From a bacterium HR15 (GTDB taxonomy: Bacteria; Armatimonadota; Fimbriimonadia; Fimbriimonadales; GBS-DC): a stretch of DNA of 64,000 nucleotides. The stretch lies in NCBI GenBank assembly GCA_002898555.1, contig BEHR01000010.1:1-64000 (forward strand), written 5' to 3'. Each line of letters opens with the position of its first letter. Positions within the stretch are counted from its first letter, which is position 1. A model generated the notes under the pieces. It worked only from the letters and a program-made list of their open reading frames with translations, had not been told where the DNA came from and ran no database searches. Both the position numbers and the translations under genes were made by a program. Below are positions 13,446 through 22,814 of this stretch, one piece after another.

Positions 13446-15758
13446 ATGGAACAGATGAGAGTGGTACAGCGAGCCTTTCGATTAATGGGTGTGAGCCTAA
13501 CGCTCGCTTTAGCGGGTGGCGTCTTCGCTCAACGGCCAGACATTCTTTGGATTGGTGGCGGGGAGATCTACACGCAAAGCGGGTTTTACTTCATGGGCGA
13601 GCAGTATTTCGTCACGAATAACGGCTCGTTCCTCCATTTCTGGAGGCTATCCGATAACCGACTGGTGCGAACCGTCGAAATCTATCGGATTACTGGGGTC
13701 ATGGCTGACACTGCACTTGCATGTGCTCCTAATGGCAACCAGCTGGCTACAGCCTATGTAGACACCGATGATGCGGGCAACCGTGGGCTGCGAGTCCAAA
13801 TTTGGCAGCCAGCGGACAGCCGGTTTGATACATGGAACCTGGTCGCATCGGGCGGTTCTTTTGAGAATACGGAACCTTACAGAAACCTCAAAATCGCCAT
13901 CAGCCCTGATGGTCAGTATATCGCGGTCGGTGGCGGCGACGCCTTTGGTGGAGCAGGGTTCGTTCTGTATCGCGTAAACGGCAACCAAATCCAGAAAGTA
14001 CAGGACCTCGACCGTGTTCCAAGCTATATCGGCATCAACGCGATTGGCTTCTCGCCCGACGGTGAGTGGCTTTTCGGAGGGAGCTATGGTGGGGGCAAAG
14101 TCCTGATTTATAAGCGCCAAGGCGACGGCACCTTCACCCTTCACCAAGACATGATGATTGGGGGCGGTAGCGGGGTCTATATCGAGCGATTCGCCTTTAC
14201 CGAGCGCCCCGATGGCAAATATGTCGCCGTAGGTTCGCTCCCCGGTGGAGTCATCACGATGTATCGCTACAACCCCGTTCAGAATCAATGGCGTCTCTAT
14301 TTGCAATGGTCTGCGCCCACTACCGACCCGACTTCCGATGTGAACGACCTATGCTTCTTCAACGGAGGCGACTACCTCGTGGCAGCGTACGGCTCCTCCG
14401 CATTCGGGGTCATCTTTTACGACCCGTACCTGCGTGTGTTTCAGATTAACTATAATAGTGACCCCGATTATCGCGAGGCAACGGTCGTGTTCCAAGAGAA
14501 TTTCCCCGGCGATGTCGTCACGACCGCGGTGTTAAACCAAGCCAACACTGAGCTGATTTCCAGCACTCGCAGGGGGGATTTGCGCCGTTGGGATGTCGCC
14601 ACGCGAAGCTATGTCGTCCTGCCGAAACACCGAGGGTACATCTTCTCGTTGGCATGGTCGCCAGACGGCTCGAAAATCGCTACTACCGCCGTTGGAGTCG
14701 AAAACGGCTCTCTCCCCGCCCAGACCCTTATTTGGGACTTCGCAAGCCAGTCTGTGCAGACCCGCATCGACCATTACACAGCCTCTTGGATTGGCGCGGT
14801 GGCATTTTCACCCGATGGGAACTACATCGCCACCGTGGGACGCGACCTCAGCGATCCTCAAGGACGACCGATTGAGCTATGGGAAGTTAGCACGGGCAGC
14901 TATGTCGTGCTGGTCGGCTACCTTCCGTACAATGGCAGTGGGTTAGTCTTCTCTGCCGACGGGCAGTACCTGTACGCAGCGGATCGCGACGGTAATGTCA
15001 AAGCCTTCCAACGCGGCGCGGACTGGCAGAGCTGGACCGAAGTCGCGAGCGTGTCTACGGAGTCCAACTCGATGCGCCCTGTAAAAATCGACCTGTCGCC
15101 CGACGGTTCGCTACTGGCGGTGGGCACACGCAATAAGGTCTATGTGTTCAGCACGCCCAGCCTCAACCTCGTGCGCACGGTCGATGTGTTCACCGAGACG
15201 GATCGCGTCATTAGCGCGCTGGATTGGTCTGCGGACGGGCGTTACCTCGCCGCAGGCGTCAGCAATGTGGAGCGTTCTCCCGTTTATCTCATCTCCACTG
15301 CCGATTGGAGTGTTGTACGCCAGATGGCAAGTGCCGACGGCATCGGCTACCAGACCTACGATGTGTCGTTCACGCCAGATGGGTGTTATCTGCTGGCGGC
15401 AGGGTCAAAGGTCTACACTTATGACGAGTATAACTTGGTCATTTGGCACACGGGCACGGGCACGCGTGTCGCTGCCTTCAACAACGAAACGCTCTATAGC
15501 GTCAACGCCGCTGCCTTCTCGCCCGACGGACGCTACATCGCCTACGGACGCGATGACGGCTCGCTGGTAGTGGCAAGCAACCTGTTCTACCGACGCGCAG
15601 GCGATGTAGACCGCAACGGCTGCGTGGATGATGCCGACCTGCTCATCGTGCTGTTCAACTTCGGCGGCAGCGATCCCAACGCCGATCTGAACTGCGACGG
15701 TATCGTTGACGATGCGGATCTGCTCATCGTGCTGTTCAACTTCGGCAGTGGATGCTGA
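13446..15758 (+). CDS. Secreted WD40-like beta-propeller protein with dockerin-like C-terminus
   Basis: A 770-aa exported protein. The start at ATG 13446 is set by AGGAGG (13431-13436) and gives a signal peptide ending at about residue 31 (ALAGGVFAQ). Repeated blades with FSPDG / WSPDG / SADG followed by Y-I/L-A-x-G (ISPDGQYIAVGG, FSPDGEWLFGGSY, WSPDGSKIATTAV, FSPDGRYIAYGR) fill residues 60-715 and suggest two propellers of about seven blades. The final 53 residues hold paired EF-hand-like loops, AGDVDRNGCVDDADLL and ADLNCDGIVDDADLL, closely matching the tag on the subtilisin at 2511. It has no recognisable enzymatic residues. A surface-binding or scaffold role is inferred. Confidence 0.88.
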   Translation: MEQMRVVQRAFRLMGVSLTLALAGGVFAQRPDILWIGGGEIYTQSGFYFMGEQYFVTNNGSFLHFWRLSDNRLVRTVEIYRITGVMADTALACAPNGNQLATAYVDTDDAGNRGLRVQIWQPADSRFDTWNLVASGGSFENTEPYRNLKIAISPDGQYIAVGGGDAFGGAGFVLYRVNGNQIQKVQDLDRVPSYIGINAIGFSPDGEWLFGGSYGGGKVLIYKRQGDGTFTLHQDMMIGGGSGVYIERFAFTERPDGKYVAVGSLPGGVITMYRYNPVQNQWRLYLQWSAPTTDPTSDVNDLCFFNGGDYLVAAYGSSAFGVIFYDPYLRVFQINYNSDPDYREATVVFQENFPGDVVTTAVLNQANTELISSTRRGDLRRWDVATRSYVVLPKHRGYIFSLAWSPDGSKIATTAVGVENGSLPAQTLIWDFASQSVQTRIDHYTASWIGAVAFSPDGNYIATVGRDLSDPQGRPIELWEVSTGSYVVLVGYLPYNGSGLVFSADGQYLYAADRDGNVKAFQRGADWQSWTEVASVSTESNSMRPVKIDLSPDGSLLAVGTRNKVYVFSTPSLNLVRTVDVFTETDRVISALDWSADGRYLAAGVSNVERSPVYLISTADWSVVRQMASADGIGYQTYDVSFTPDGCYLLAAGSKVYTYDEYNLVIWHTGTGTRVAAFNNETLYSVNAAAFSPDGRYIAYGRDDGSLVVASNLFYRRAGDVDRNGCVDDADLLIVLFNFGGSDPNADLNCDGIVDDADLLIVLFNFGSGC

Positions 15759-15763
15759 ACCTG

Positions 15764-15835
15764 AGCCACAGAGGCACCGAGCGCTATGGAGATGGACGAG
15801 GCTACTCCTTGGCGAACTCGGTGTCCTCTGTGGTT
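15764..15835. repeat. Inverted repeat between propeller gene and prepilin gene
   Basis: CCACAGAGGCACCGAG (15764-15779) faces CTCGGTGTCCTCTGTGG (15819-15835), complementary except for one inserted base. It can form a 16-bp hairpin with a 39-nt loop, followed by TTTAATTAA, and may end transcription of the propeller gene. Confidence 0.55.
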
Positions 15836-15859
15836 TAATTAAGCCAAGGGGTGAAATAA

Positions 15860-16669
15860 ATGCAGAGGCGTGGTTTTACGCTGATTGAGCTATTGGTGGT
15901 GATTGCCATCATCGCTATCTTAGCAGCGATCCTGTTCCCCGTTTTTGCGCAGGCGCGTGAATCGGCACGGCAGACTGTCTGCCTAAATAATATGAAGCAA
16001 CTGGGCACCGCCATGCGCCTCTATCTCACCGACTATGACGAGACCTGGTTCCCTGCTTTCGTACGGGAACGCATTCCCACGCATCCCAACGCTTACAAGC
16101 CATGGTTGGGGTTTGATACGACCAATGCAGCCCCCAACGGCTGCTTTTTTGGGGACACCACGCAGCCCGCGGTCCGTGCTCCACGCGCGGGGTTGATCGA
16201 CCCCTACTTGAAGAACGAGGATATCAAGCGTTGCCCCAGCATGCCTGCCAAGTGGCAGACCGCTTATGCCATCAACTGGTTCCACTCGAACTATACCTCG
16301 CCTTACTACGCGCGGAACCCTGCTGCCAACGGCAACGAGTACAGTCCTGTGGTGAAGCGGTTTGATAATGTCAACTGTACCTGCATTCCTGCGCCCGATG
16401 CGGAGGTGGAAGAGCCTGCTCGCACGCTCATCATGTGGGAACATGGCTATCGGACGCCCCTGTGCAACTGGTTGCAGCAAGCAGATTGGCCTGCCCGTGG
16501 GCGCGAATGGGAACAGGGACCACCGCGCATTCAATTCTATATCGACCATTTCAATTTTTTGCACCGTGCAGGGGCGAACACGCTGTGGTGCGATGGGCAT
16601 GCACGGCGGATTTTGTATGACCAACTGCGCCGCCCGATGTTCTCGAGCAAGAAGAGCATTTACCAATGA
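15860..16669 (+). CDS. DUF1559-type prepilin-like protein
   Basis: A 269-aa protein with a class III prepilin N-terminus: basic MQRRG, then [20 protein letters not shown], with cleavage expected after Gly5 and Glu at +5 of the mature form. The following [20 protein letters not shown] and [10 protein letters not shown] are hallmarks of the expanded pilin family in Armatimonadota and Planctomycetes. The C-terminal part carries the conserved H-x(n)-W-C-D-G-H motif ([12 protein letters not shown]) and several cysteines in the middle. It would be processed by a prepilin peptidase and placed in a pilus or pseudopilus, or act as a surface protein. The gene overlaps the following regulator by 4 nt (ATGA). 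Confidence 0.9.
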   Translation: MQRRGFTLIELLVVIAIIAILAAILFPVFAQARESARQTVCLNNMKQLGTAMRLYLTDYDETWFPAFVRERIPTHPNAYKPWLGFDTTNAAPNGCFFGDTTQPAVRAPRAGLIDPYLKNEDIKRCPSMPAKWQTAYAINWFHSNYTSPYYARNPAANGNEYSPVVKRFDNVNCTCIPAPDAEVEEPARTLIMWEHGYRTPLCNWLQQADWPARGREWEQGPPRIQFYIDHFNFLHRAGANTLWCDGHARRILYDQLRRPMFSSKKSIYQ

Positions 16670-19600
16670 AGATCGAGGCGCGTTTACTGGGTGAGTTCCG
16701 TGTGGAGGTGGAAGGTCAACCGATTCCACGCTTTCGCACGCGCACGACGGCGCTGCTATTGGCGTATCTATTGCGCTATCCGCAGCGCCATTCGCGGGAA
16801 CAGCTGCTTCGGCTGTTCTGGAAAGGGGTTCCGAAAGCGGCAGCACGGAACAACCTGCGCGTGACCCTTTCCAGCTTACGCCAGCAGCTGGAGCCGCCCG
16901 GTGTCCCCAAAGGCTGGGTGCTGCAGAGCGATCGCCATACGGTCGGGCTAAACCCTGATCTGGTTCAAACCGATGTTGCCCTTTTCGAGGACGCGCTCCA
17001 GCGTGCCGGGCATGCATCCACGGACGAGGAACGACAGCAGTTGCTGGAGTACGCTTGCGCCCTCTACCGAGGCGACTTTCTGGCGGGCTTCGAGGAGCCT
17101 TGGGTGCAGACAGAGCGGGAGCGACTGCGCCAACTCTATCAAGAGGCACTTCATCAGCTCCGATACGCGGAGCCGTCGGCTTCTACTTCACCCCGCACAC
17201 CCACCCTCACCACGCTCTCTAACCCGCCCAGTGGCTTAGGCATCGTGCTTGGATTGGAAAGCGAGACACCACTGGAGCGATATCGTGCCTGGGCGCGACA
17301 GGTCATCAATGCAAGTGGAGGTTTTGTGCTGGAGGCGAGCACCACGAGCCTACGCGCCTTCTTCCCTTCGCTGGAGGGGCTGCTGAAAGCCCTCGATACG
17401 CTGCATGCGCAGCTCAAAGCGGCTCGCTTTGCGTTGGATGTGGGCGAGGTGCGCTACGGCCTGGGGCGATATGGAGGCAAACCGCTGACGATGGTGGGGC
17501 AGTTGCTACAAGCAGGCTCCACGCGCCAGATCCTTTGCACCGAACGGGCAGCATTGTTGCTTCCCCAAGCACGAGCTACCACACGCTTCGCCTTGCACCC
17601 CCTCGGCTGCTATCGGTTGAGCGAACGGAGCAGCAACGAGCAGGTGTATCAGCTCGATTTTGCGGGGCGTGAGCAGCGGTTCGCCCCTCTGCGCGCTTTA
17701 TCGCCGCTACGCCCCGCGTTGCCGCGTGTACCGACCTCCTTTATCGGGCGCGATGTGGAGTTAGCCCAGCTACAAGCATGGCTCCAATCCAGCGAGGGAC
17801 AGCTCATCACCGTCGTCGGTGCGCCAGGCGTGGGTAAAAGCCGTTTGGTGCTGGAGTGTGCCTGGCGTACCGAACCGCTTTTTGGGGAAGCGCGCTGGTG
17901 GGTCAAGCTGCACCATGCGGACGAATCCCTGAGTGAAAACTGGGCGCGATGTCTGGGCTGGGAGTGGCGCGGCGTGAATGCCTTCCTCCAAAGTCTGCAA
18001 GCAGCGATAGGTGAGCAACCCGCGCTCCTCGCCTTAGATGCAGGCGCCGCGCTTGCCCCCTCACAGCAAGCCGAACTGATCCAACTACGCACCACGATCC
18101 CCTCCCTGCACTGCCTGATTGCTGCGCAAATGCCCTTGGGAGTGCCCGAAGAGCAGCTCTTCTGGCTGGAGCCGTTGCCTGTACCGCCTGAGGGTGCCGA
18201 GGCGATAGATGAGCTGTTGCGCTATGCGGCGGCGCGCCTTTTCGTAGAGCGTGCGCAGCGGGCAGCACCCGACTTTCGGTTGACCGCGCGCAACGCCTCT
18301 CTTATCGCTGCACTCTGCCGGCAACTAAGCGGGCTGCCTTTAGCCATTGAACTCGCCGCCGCCCGTGTGGGCAGCATCGATCTGGGCATCCTTCATGCGC
18401 AGCTCAAGGCATCGCTTATGGCATTACGGGGACGCCCCTTCGGCACCTTTGGACATTCGCTCGAAGCCTCGCTCCAAGCCACCTATCAGCTGCTTTCGAA
18501 AGAGGCCCAGATACTGCTTGCTCGGCTCAGCGTGTTTCGGGGCGGATTTAGCCTCGACGGAGCGCAGGCGGTCGCACCTTCTTCCAACGCACGCAGCGCA
18601 TTGGAAGAACTTACACGCGTCTCCTTAGTGCAATGGGATGGGCATCGATATCAAATGCTGGAGCCGGTGCGCCTGTTCGCGGAGGAAGCACTCCACGCGC
18701 TGGGTGATCAAGATCAGACCCGCACTGCACACCTAAACTACTATCTGAACCTGGCAACCCAGTGGGGTGATAAAGCGGAGAACTGGGTGCTTTTAGAAGA
18801 GGAGCGAGCCAATTGCGAAGCAGCGCTGGAATGGGGAGTGGAACAAGCCCCTATTCACGCGCTTCAGCTTGTCCTGGCGTTGGCACCCTTCTGGGAAGGG
18901 TGTGGCAGCGGTGAAAGTACCTACCGACTGGTGATGGAACTACCCCAGCGATTGGACGAGATGTTTTGTCTTGAGGGAGATAACGCGGATATGCTCTCCC
19001 CTCTGCAAGGGAGTGTTCCAGCTCCCCCTCCCCTTTCGGATATTCACGACTCGCGCTTGCAAGCAGCGCGAGTCGCTATCAGCTTAGCCATTCGCCGGGG
19101 CGAGATGGAAAAGGCGGGTGAACTGTTGACTCGATATCTGCCGCTTGCAGCTGAGCATTCGGATTCCGTCCCTGCCGCGCGCATCTGGATCGTGGCGGGG
19201 TTCTACTACTGGATGCAAGGTCATTTTGAGCAGAGCATCGCTTATCTGGAACGAGCGATCGCCATTTGCCGGGAGCGGGACGCACCGCTGGATCGAGCCG
19301 AAGCATTGATTCACTTGGGCGTCGCGTTCTGGATTCGGGAGGATCTGCGGGCAGCCATCCAGCTGTTTGAAGAGGCGCTGGAACTGTTGCCACCCGATAC
19401 CGCACCCCGCCTCCGCCTGAACGCATTGGGCAACCTTGCGAATACGCTCTATCAACTGGGGCACTATGAGCAAGCCGAAGCCTGCCTGAAAGAGACCCTC
19501 CGATTGGCGCAGCGTCTGGGCGATCGACGCACCGTCGCGACACTCCTAAACAACTGGGGTGTCTGGTTGCGGAATCGAGGGGAGTACCACCGTGCCCGTG

Positions 19601-20151
19601 AACTCTATCTTCAATCGATGGCGATCTGGCGCGAACTGCATGAAGGCATGGGTGAAGCGGTTATCTTGAACAATCTCGCGGATCTGGCTATGCAAGAAGG
19701 CGACCACGAAACGGCGCGAACAACTTTCCTCCAAAGCGTGGAGAAGGCACAACGCTCTCAACTGGGCTGGTATCTCTATCACCCGCTGAGAAACCTTGCC
19801 GAACTGGCAGAGCGTGAGGGCGACCTGACCACCGCCCAACAGTGGATGCGCCGCGCCCTGCACGCTTGCCTCAAGCACCATCCTGCCGCACGAGCTGCAC
19901 CCCTGCTGCGTCAACTCGCACACTACACCCTCCAGTCGGGGCAAGCCGACGAGGCAGCTCGCTGGCTACTACTCGCCTCCCAGTGGACCGACAACCCCGC
20001 CACTTCCGACGAGCTGCGCATAACGGCAGCCTCACTGATCAGCCCAGAATCCCTACAACTCTTGCAGCAAGAGATAGAACGGTTAACCGTGCCATCCGTC
20101 CTGCAGCAGTTAGAGCAGCGCATAGCACAGGAAGATGCCAGCGGTGATTAA
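16666..20151 (+). CDS. Very large SARP-type regulator: BTAD, degenerate cyclase fold, NB-ARC ATPase, TPR
   Basis: A 1161-aa cytoplasmic transcription regulator. Residues 1-90 form an OmpR/SARP winged helix ([47 protein letters not shown]); 95-165 the BTAD helical domain. Residues about 190-330 resemble a class III adenylate cyclase fold, but the metal-binding aspartates are absent ([13 protein letters not shown]), so it is probably a ligand or dimer module. Residues 345-680 are an NB-ARC ATPase with Walker [10 protein letters not shown] near 385 and the [12 protein letters not shown] motif. From about 700 to 1130 runs an array of TPR-like helices. Architecture fits signal-gated STAND regulators. 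Its start overlaps the prepilin stop, so surface structure and regulator are coupled. Candidate targets are the upstream GTAATG-box genes. Confidence 0.87.
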   Translation: MKIEARLLGEFRVEVEGQPIPRFRTRTTALLLAYLLRYPQRHSREQLLRLFWKGVPKAAARNNLRVTLSSLRQQLEPPGVPKGWVLQSDRHTVGLNPDLVQTDVALFEDALQRAGHASTDEERQQLLEYACALYRGDFLAGFEEPWVQTERERLRQLYQEALHQLRYAEPSASTSPRTPTLTTLSNPPSGLGIVLGLESETPLERYRAWARQVINASGGFVLEASTTSLRAFFPSLEGLLKALDTLHAQLKAARFALDVGEVRYGLGRYGGKPLTMVGQLLQAGSTRQILCTERAALLLPQARATTRFALHPLGCYRLSERSSNEQVYQLDFAGREQRFAPLRALSPLRPALPRVPTSFIGRDVELAQLQAWLQSSEGQLITVVGAPGVGKSRLVLECAWRTEPLFGEARWWVKLHHADESLSENWARCLGWEWRGVNAFLQSLQAAIGEQPALLALDAGAALAPSQQAELIQLRTTIPSLHCLIAAQMPLGVPEEQLFWLEPLPVPPEGAEAIDELLRYAAARLFVERAQRAAPDFRLTARNASLIAALCRQLSGLPLAIELAAARVGSIDLGILHAQLKASLMALRGRPFGTFGHSLEASLQATYQLLSKEAQILLARLSVFRGGFSLDGAQAVAPSSNARSALEELTRVSLVQWDGHRYQMLEPVRLFAEEALHALGDQDQTRTAHLNYYLNLATQWGDKAENWVLLEEERANCEAALEWGVEQAPIHALQLVLALAPFWEGCGSGESTYRLVMELPQRLDEMFCLEGDNADMLSPLQGSVPAPPPLSDIHDSRLQAARVAISLAIRRGEMEKAGELLTRYLPLAAEHSDSVPAARIWIVAGFYYWMQGHFEQSIAYLERAIAICRERDAPLDRAEALIHLGVAFWIREDLRAAIQLFEEALELLPPDTAPRLRLNALGNLANTLYQLGHYEQAEACLKETLRLAQRLGDRRTVATLLNNWGVWLRNRGEYHRARELYLQSMAIWRELHEGMGEAVILNNLADLAMQEGDHETARTTFLQSVEKAQRSQLGWYLYHPLRNLAELAEREGDLTTAQQWMRRALHACLKHHPAARAAPLLRQLAHYTLQSGQADEAARWLLLASQWTDNPATSDELRITAASLISPESLQLLQQEIERLTVPSVLQQLEQRIAQEDASGD

Positions 20152-20172
20152 AGCAAGCCACCGTGAGTTGAG

Positions 20173-21654
20173 CTATGACAGTCCGAGCTGCTCCCAGAGA
20201 GCGTCGATTCTTGCCTTCACCTCTGGCGACATCCGAATCACATCGGGCCATTCGCGCGAGTAGCCTTCCTCTCTCCATTTGCGCGTGGCGTCGAAGCCGA
20301 TCTTGCTGCCGAAGCCGATCGCAGGGCTGGCGTGATCCAGCACATCGACAGGACCACGCACCAAGCACATATCGCGTTCAGGGTCCACATTCGCACCCCA
20401 TCGCCACAACACCTCGCCGAGATCATGCACATTCACATCCTCGTCGAACACCACGATAAACTTGCTGAACATCAGTTGCCCCAGCCCCCAAAGCGCGTGC
20501 ATCACCTTGAAAGCGTGCCCCGGATAGCGTTTGCGGATGCTCACGAAGCAGAAGTTATGGAATACACCCTCGATAGGGAGGTTCATATCGACGATTTCGG
20601 GCAGGGTCAAGCGGATAAGGGGTAAAAAGATGCGCTCGATGGCTTTGCCTATCCAGCCATCCTCCATCGGGGGCACACCTACAATCGTGGCGGGATAAAC
20701 TGGCTGCTGCCGATGCGTGATGGCGGTGACATGGAACACAGGGTAGTAATCGGGCAAACTGTAGTAGCCCGTATGGTCGCCAAAGGGACCTTCCAAGCAG
20801 CGTTCGCCCGGCTGGATGTAGCCCTCTATCACGATCTCGGCATTCGCTGGCACGAGAATATCCACGGTGCGGGCGCGAACCAGCTCGATGGGTTTTTTGC
20901 GCAGGAAGCCGGCGAACATCAGCTCATCGATAGCAGGTGGCAGAGGGGCAACCGCGCTGAAGGTCAACGCCGGATCGTCGCCCAGCACAACCGCCACCTG
21001 AATCGGCTCCCCACGCGCCTCCGCATCCTGAAAGTGCGCTGCGCCCCCTTTATGAATCTGCCAATGCATGGCGGTGGTACGCTGGTCTAAAATCTGGATG
21101 CGGTACATCCCCACATTCCGCTTACCCGTGTTCGGGTCGTGGGTGAACACGAGTGGCAGCGTGATGTAGCGTCCTCCATCACCCGGCCAACAGTGTAGGA
21201 TAGGAAACTCCAGCAGATTGACCTGCTCATCCGTCCTGACCACCTCTTGGCAGATACCTTCCCTCACAAGAACCGGCGGCACACTGCGAGCAACCTGCAA
21301 GAGGCGACCGAGCTGCGGTAGGAACTGTGGGATAGCCTGTAATTTGCCCAACAAACCGCTGCCTGTGGGGGGCAGTTCAGGTTGGAGCAGTTGCTCAATC
21401 TCACGGGCGATCTGCTCGTAATCATCAACGCCGAGCGCAAGGCTCATGCGCCTCCGAGACCCCATCGTGTTGATAGCAACCGGGATCGCATAGCCTTTCG
21501 GTCGCTCAATGAGCAAGGCGGGTCCACCCCGCTTCATCACCCGATCCGCCACCTCCGTGATTTCCAAATAGGGGTCTAAAGGGTGGTGGATACGACGCAG
21601 CTCGTTCTCCTGCTCCAGCCTCAATAAAAAGTGCTGAAAGTTGCGGTATGCCAT
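20173..21654 (-). CDS. ubiD: UbiD family decarboxylase
   Basis: A 493-aa member of the UbiD family, which decarboxylates aromatic or unsaturated acids with prenylated FMN supplied by UbiX. The signature ERCLEGPFGDHTGYY lies near residue 270, containing the conserved E and D, and the N-terminal MAYRNFQHFLLRLEQENEL is characteristic. The C-terminal part (FDATRKWREEGYSREWPDVI) also matches. The ATG at 21654 shares its A with the stop TAA of the upstream SLBB gene (TAATG), giving translational coupling. The natural reaction may be 4-hydroxy-3-polyprenylbenzoate decarboxylation in quinone synthesis, or a step in another pathway; no ubiX or quinone gene is nearby, and association with polysaccharide export genes is unexpected. 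Confidence 0.92.
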   Translation of the reverse strand: MAYRNFQHFLLRLEQENELRRIHHPLDPYLEITEVADRVMKRGGPALLIERPKGYAIPVAINTMGSRRRMSLALGVDDYEQIAREIEQLLQPELPPTGSGLLGKLQAIPQFLPQLGRLLQVARSVPPVLVREGICQEVVRTDEQVNLLEFPILHCWPGDGGRYITLPLVFTHDPNTGKRNVGMYRIQILDQRTTAMHWQIHKGGAAHFQDAEARGEPIQVAVVLGDDPALTFSAVAPLPPAIDELMFAGFLRKKPIELVRARTVDILVPANAEIVIEGYIQPGERCLEGPFGDHTGYYSLPDYYPVFHVTAITHRQQPVYPATIVGVPPMEDGWIGKAIERIFLPLIRLTLPEIVDMNLPIEGVFHNFCFVSIRKRYPGHAFKVMHALWGLGQLMFSKFIVVFDEDVNVHDLGEVLWRWGANVDPERDMCLVRGPVDVLDHASPAIGFGSKIGFDATRKWREEGYSREWPDVIRMSPEVKARIDALWEQLGLS

Positions 21655-22814
21655 TATCGTCCTCTGAGTAGCCCAGAACCCCACAGCACTGCCAGCGTGG
21701 AGAGGGCAGAGGTAACCTGGCTGTAATCGAGGCGTTTGGTCTCCGCGAAATAGACGACATCCCCTTCACGAATGGGGGGATTGGCGGTGGGGTCGCCCTT
21801 TTTCAAGAATCGCTGATAGGGGATTTCCAGCCGTTTCAGCTCGCCATTTTCAAGGCGTAGCAGGTAGACACGCGAGGTCAGTGCGCGTGGGGTCGTGCCA
21901 CCCGCCAGTGCCACCGCATCAGACAGCAACATCGGCTTCCCCTCCGGGATGAGGTAGTAGCCCGGTCGCGCCACTTGCCCCACTATCGCGAACCGGCGGA
22001 GATTGCTGGGCACAATTAGCAGGTCGCCATCCTGCAAAGGGATATTATGCTCCGCGCGTCCCTCCACAATCGCGGCGTAGAGGTTCACGGGAATAATCGT
22101 GCCCTTACGGTCGATAAAAGCACGGCTCAGGCTCGCATTTTCGGGATGATAACCCTGCGCAGCGGCAACTGCTTGCACCACGCCGCTGCCCGCCTCCAGA
22201 TCGTAAAAGCCGGGCATATTCACCTGCCCGCTGACATAGACGCGAATCGTCAGCCGTTGCTGCACGCTGATTTTGTCGCCGGGTTGAAGCGGCAGATTAG
22301 CGTTGGGGTCGCCCCGATGATAGAGCGCGACCAGATCGAGCGGGATGGTCTCGTTGCCGCGCAGCAGGAATGCGACGGCGCGTTCGGGCAGGATTTTGAG
22401 ACCCTCCGCCGCGGCGATCGCTTCGAACACGCGCCAGCCAGGTTGGATGGGGTACGCGCCCGGTTTGCCCACTTGCCCATCGACAAAGACCAGCATAGGG
22501 CGCGCCTGCTTGAGTGAGACGGAGACGATTGGCTCGCGCAGACGCTGGCGGAGAGCCTCACGCAGCTGTGCCTCGACCTGCTGCACGGTCAGCCCACGCA
22601 CCACCATCTCGCCCGCCCCATGAAACAGTACGCGCCCATCGGGCGGAACGGTATACTCGCCACTGAACTCAGGATGACGCACGACCACCACCGACAAGAC
22701 ATCCCCTGTGTCCAGAGTGTAGTCGCTCGGTGCATTTTGACCTGTCGAACTTGGCTGACCTATCAGACATCCCCAGCACCATGCCAAAGCCATGAGCGTT
22801 ACCCAGCCTCTCAT
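21654..22814 (-). CDS. Polysaccharide export protein with three SLBB domains (Wza-like)
   Basis: A 386-aa exported protein of the Wza/GfcE class. After a signal peptide (MRGWVTLMALAWCWGCLIGQ) comes the Poly_export domain (about 30-105, YTLDTGDVLSVVVVRHPEFS and VQQVEAQLREAL). Three SLBB units follow: VFVDGQVGKPGAYPI near 110, VYVSGQVNMPGFYDL near 190 and AIVGQVARPGYYLIPEG near 265. A C-terminal hydrophobic end (SALSTLAVLWGSGLL) might act as the membrane helix. A standard lipobox is not evident, although a cysteine lies at residue 16. It should form the outer-membrane or periplasmic exit for an exopolysaccharide with the Wzz-like protein, whose stop overlaps its start by 4 nt. Confidence 0.9.
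   Translation of the reverse strand: MRGWVTLMALAWCWGCLIGQPSSTGQNAPSDYTLDTGDVLSVVVVRHPEFSGEYTVPPDGRVLFHGAGEMVVRGLTVQQVEAQLREALRQRLREPIVSVSLKQARPMLVFVDGQVGKPGAYPIQPGWRVFEAIAAAEGLKILPERAVAFLLRGNETIPLDLVALYHRGDPNANLPLQPGDKISVQQRLTIRVYVSGQVNMPGFYDLEAGSGVVQAVAAAQGYHPENASLSRAFIDRKGTIIPVNLYAAIVEGRAEHNIPLQDGDLLIVPSNLRRFAIVGQVARPGYYLIPEGKPMLLSDAVALAGGTTPRALTSRVYLLRLENGELKRLEIPYQRFLKKGDPTANPPIREGDVVYFAETKRLDYSQVTSALSTLAVLWGSGLLRGR

Noticed and set aside
13176-13458. Short open frames in the leader of the WD40-like gene
   Set aside because: The ATG at 13207 lies 1 nt behind a -10 box and cannot begin that transcript; no ribosome-binding site for the other frame; no recognisable product.
15983-17149. Open frame of 388 codons antisense to the prepilin and SARP genes
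   Set aside because: Both genes on the other strand are well supported, and the translation has low-complexity Pro/Arg/Ala composition.
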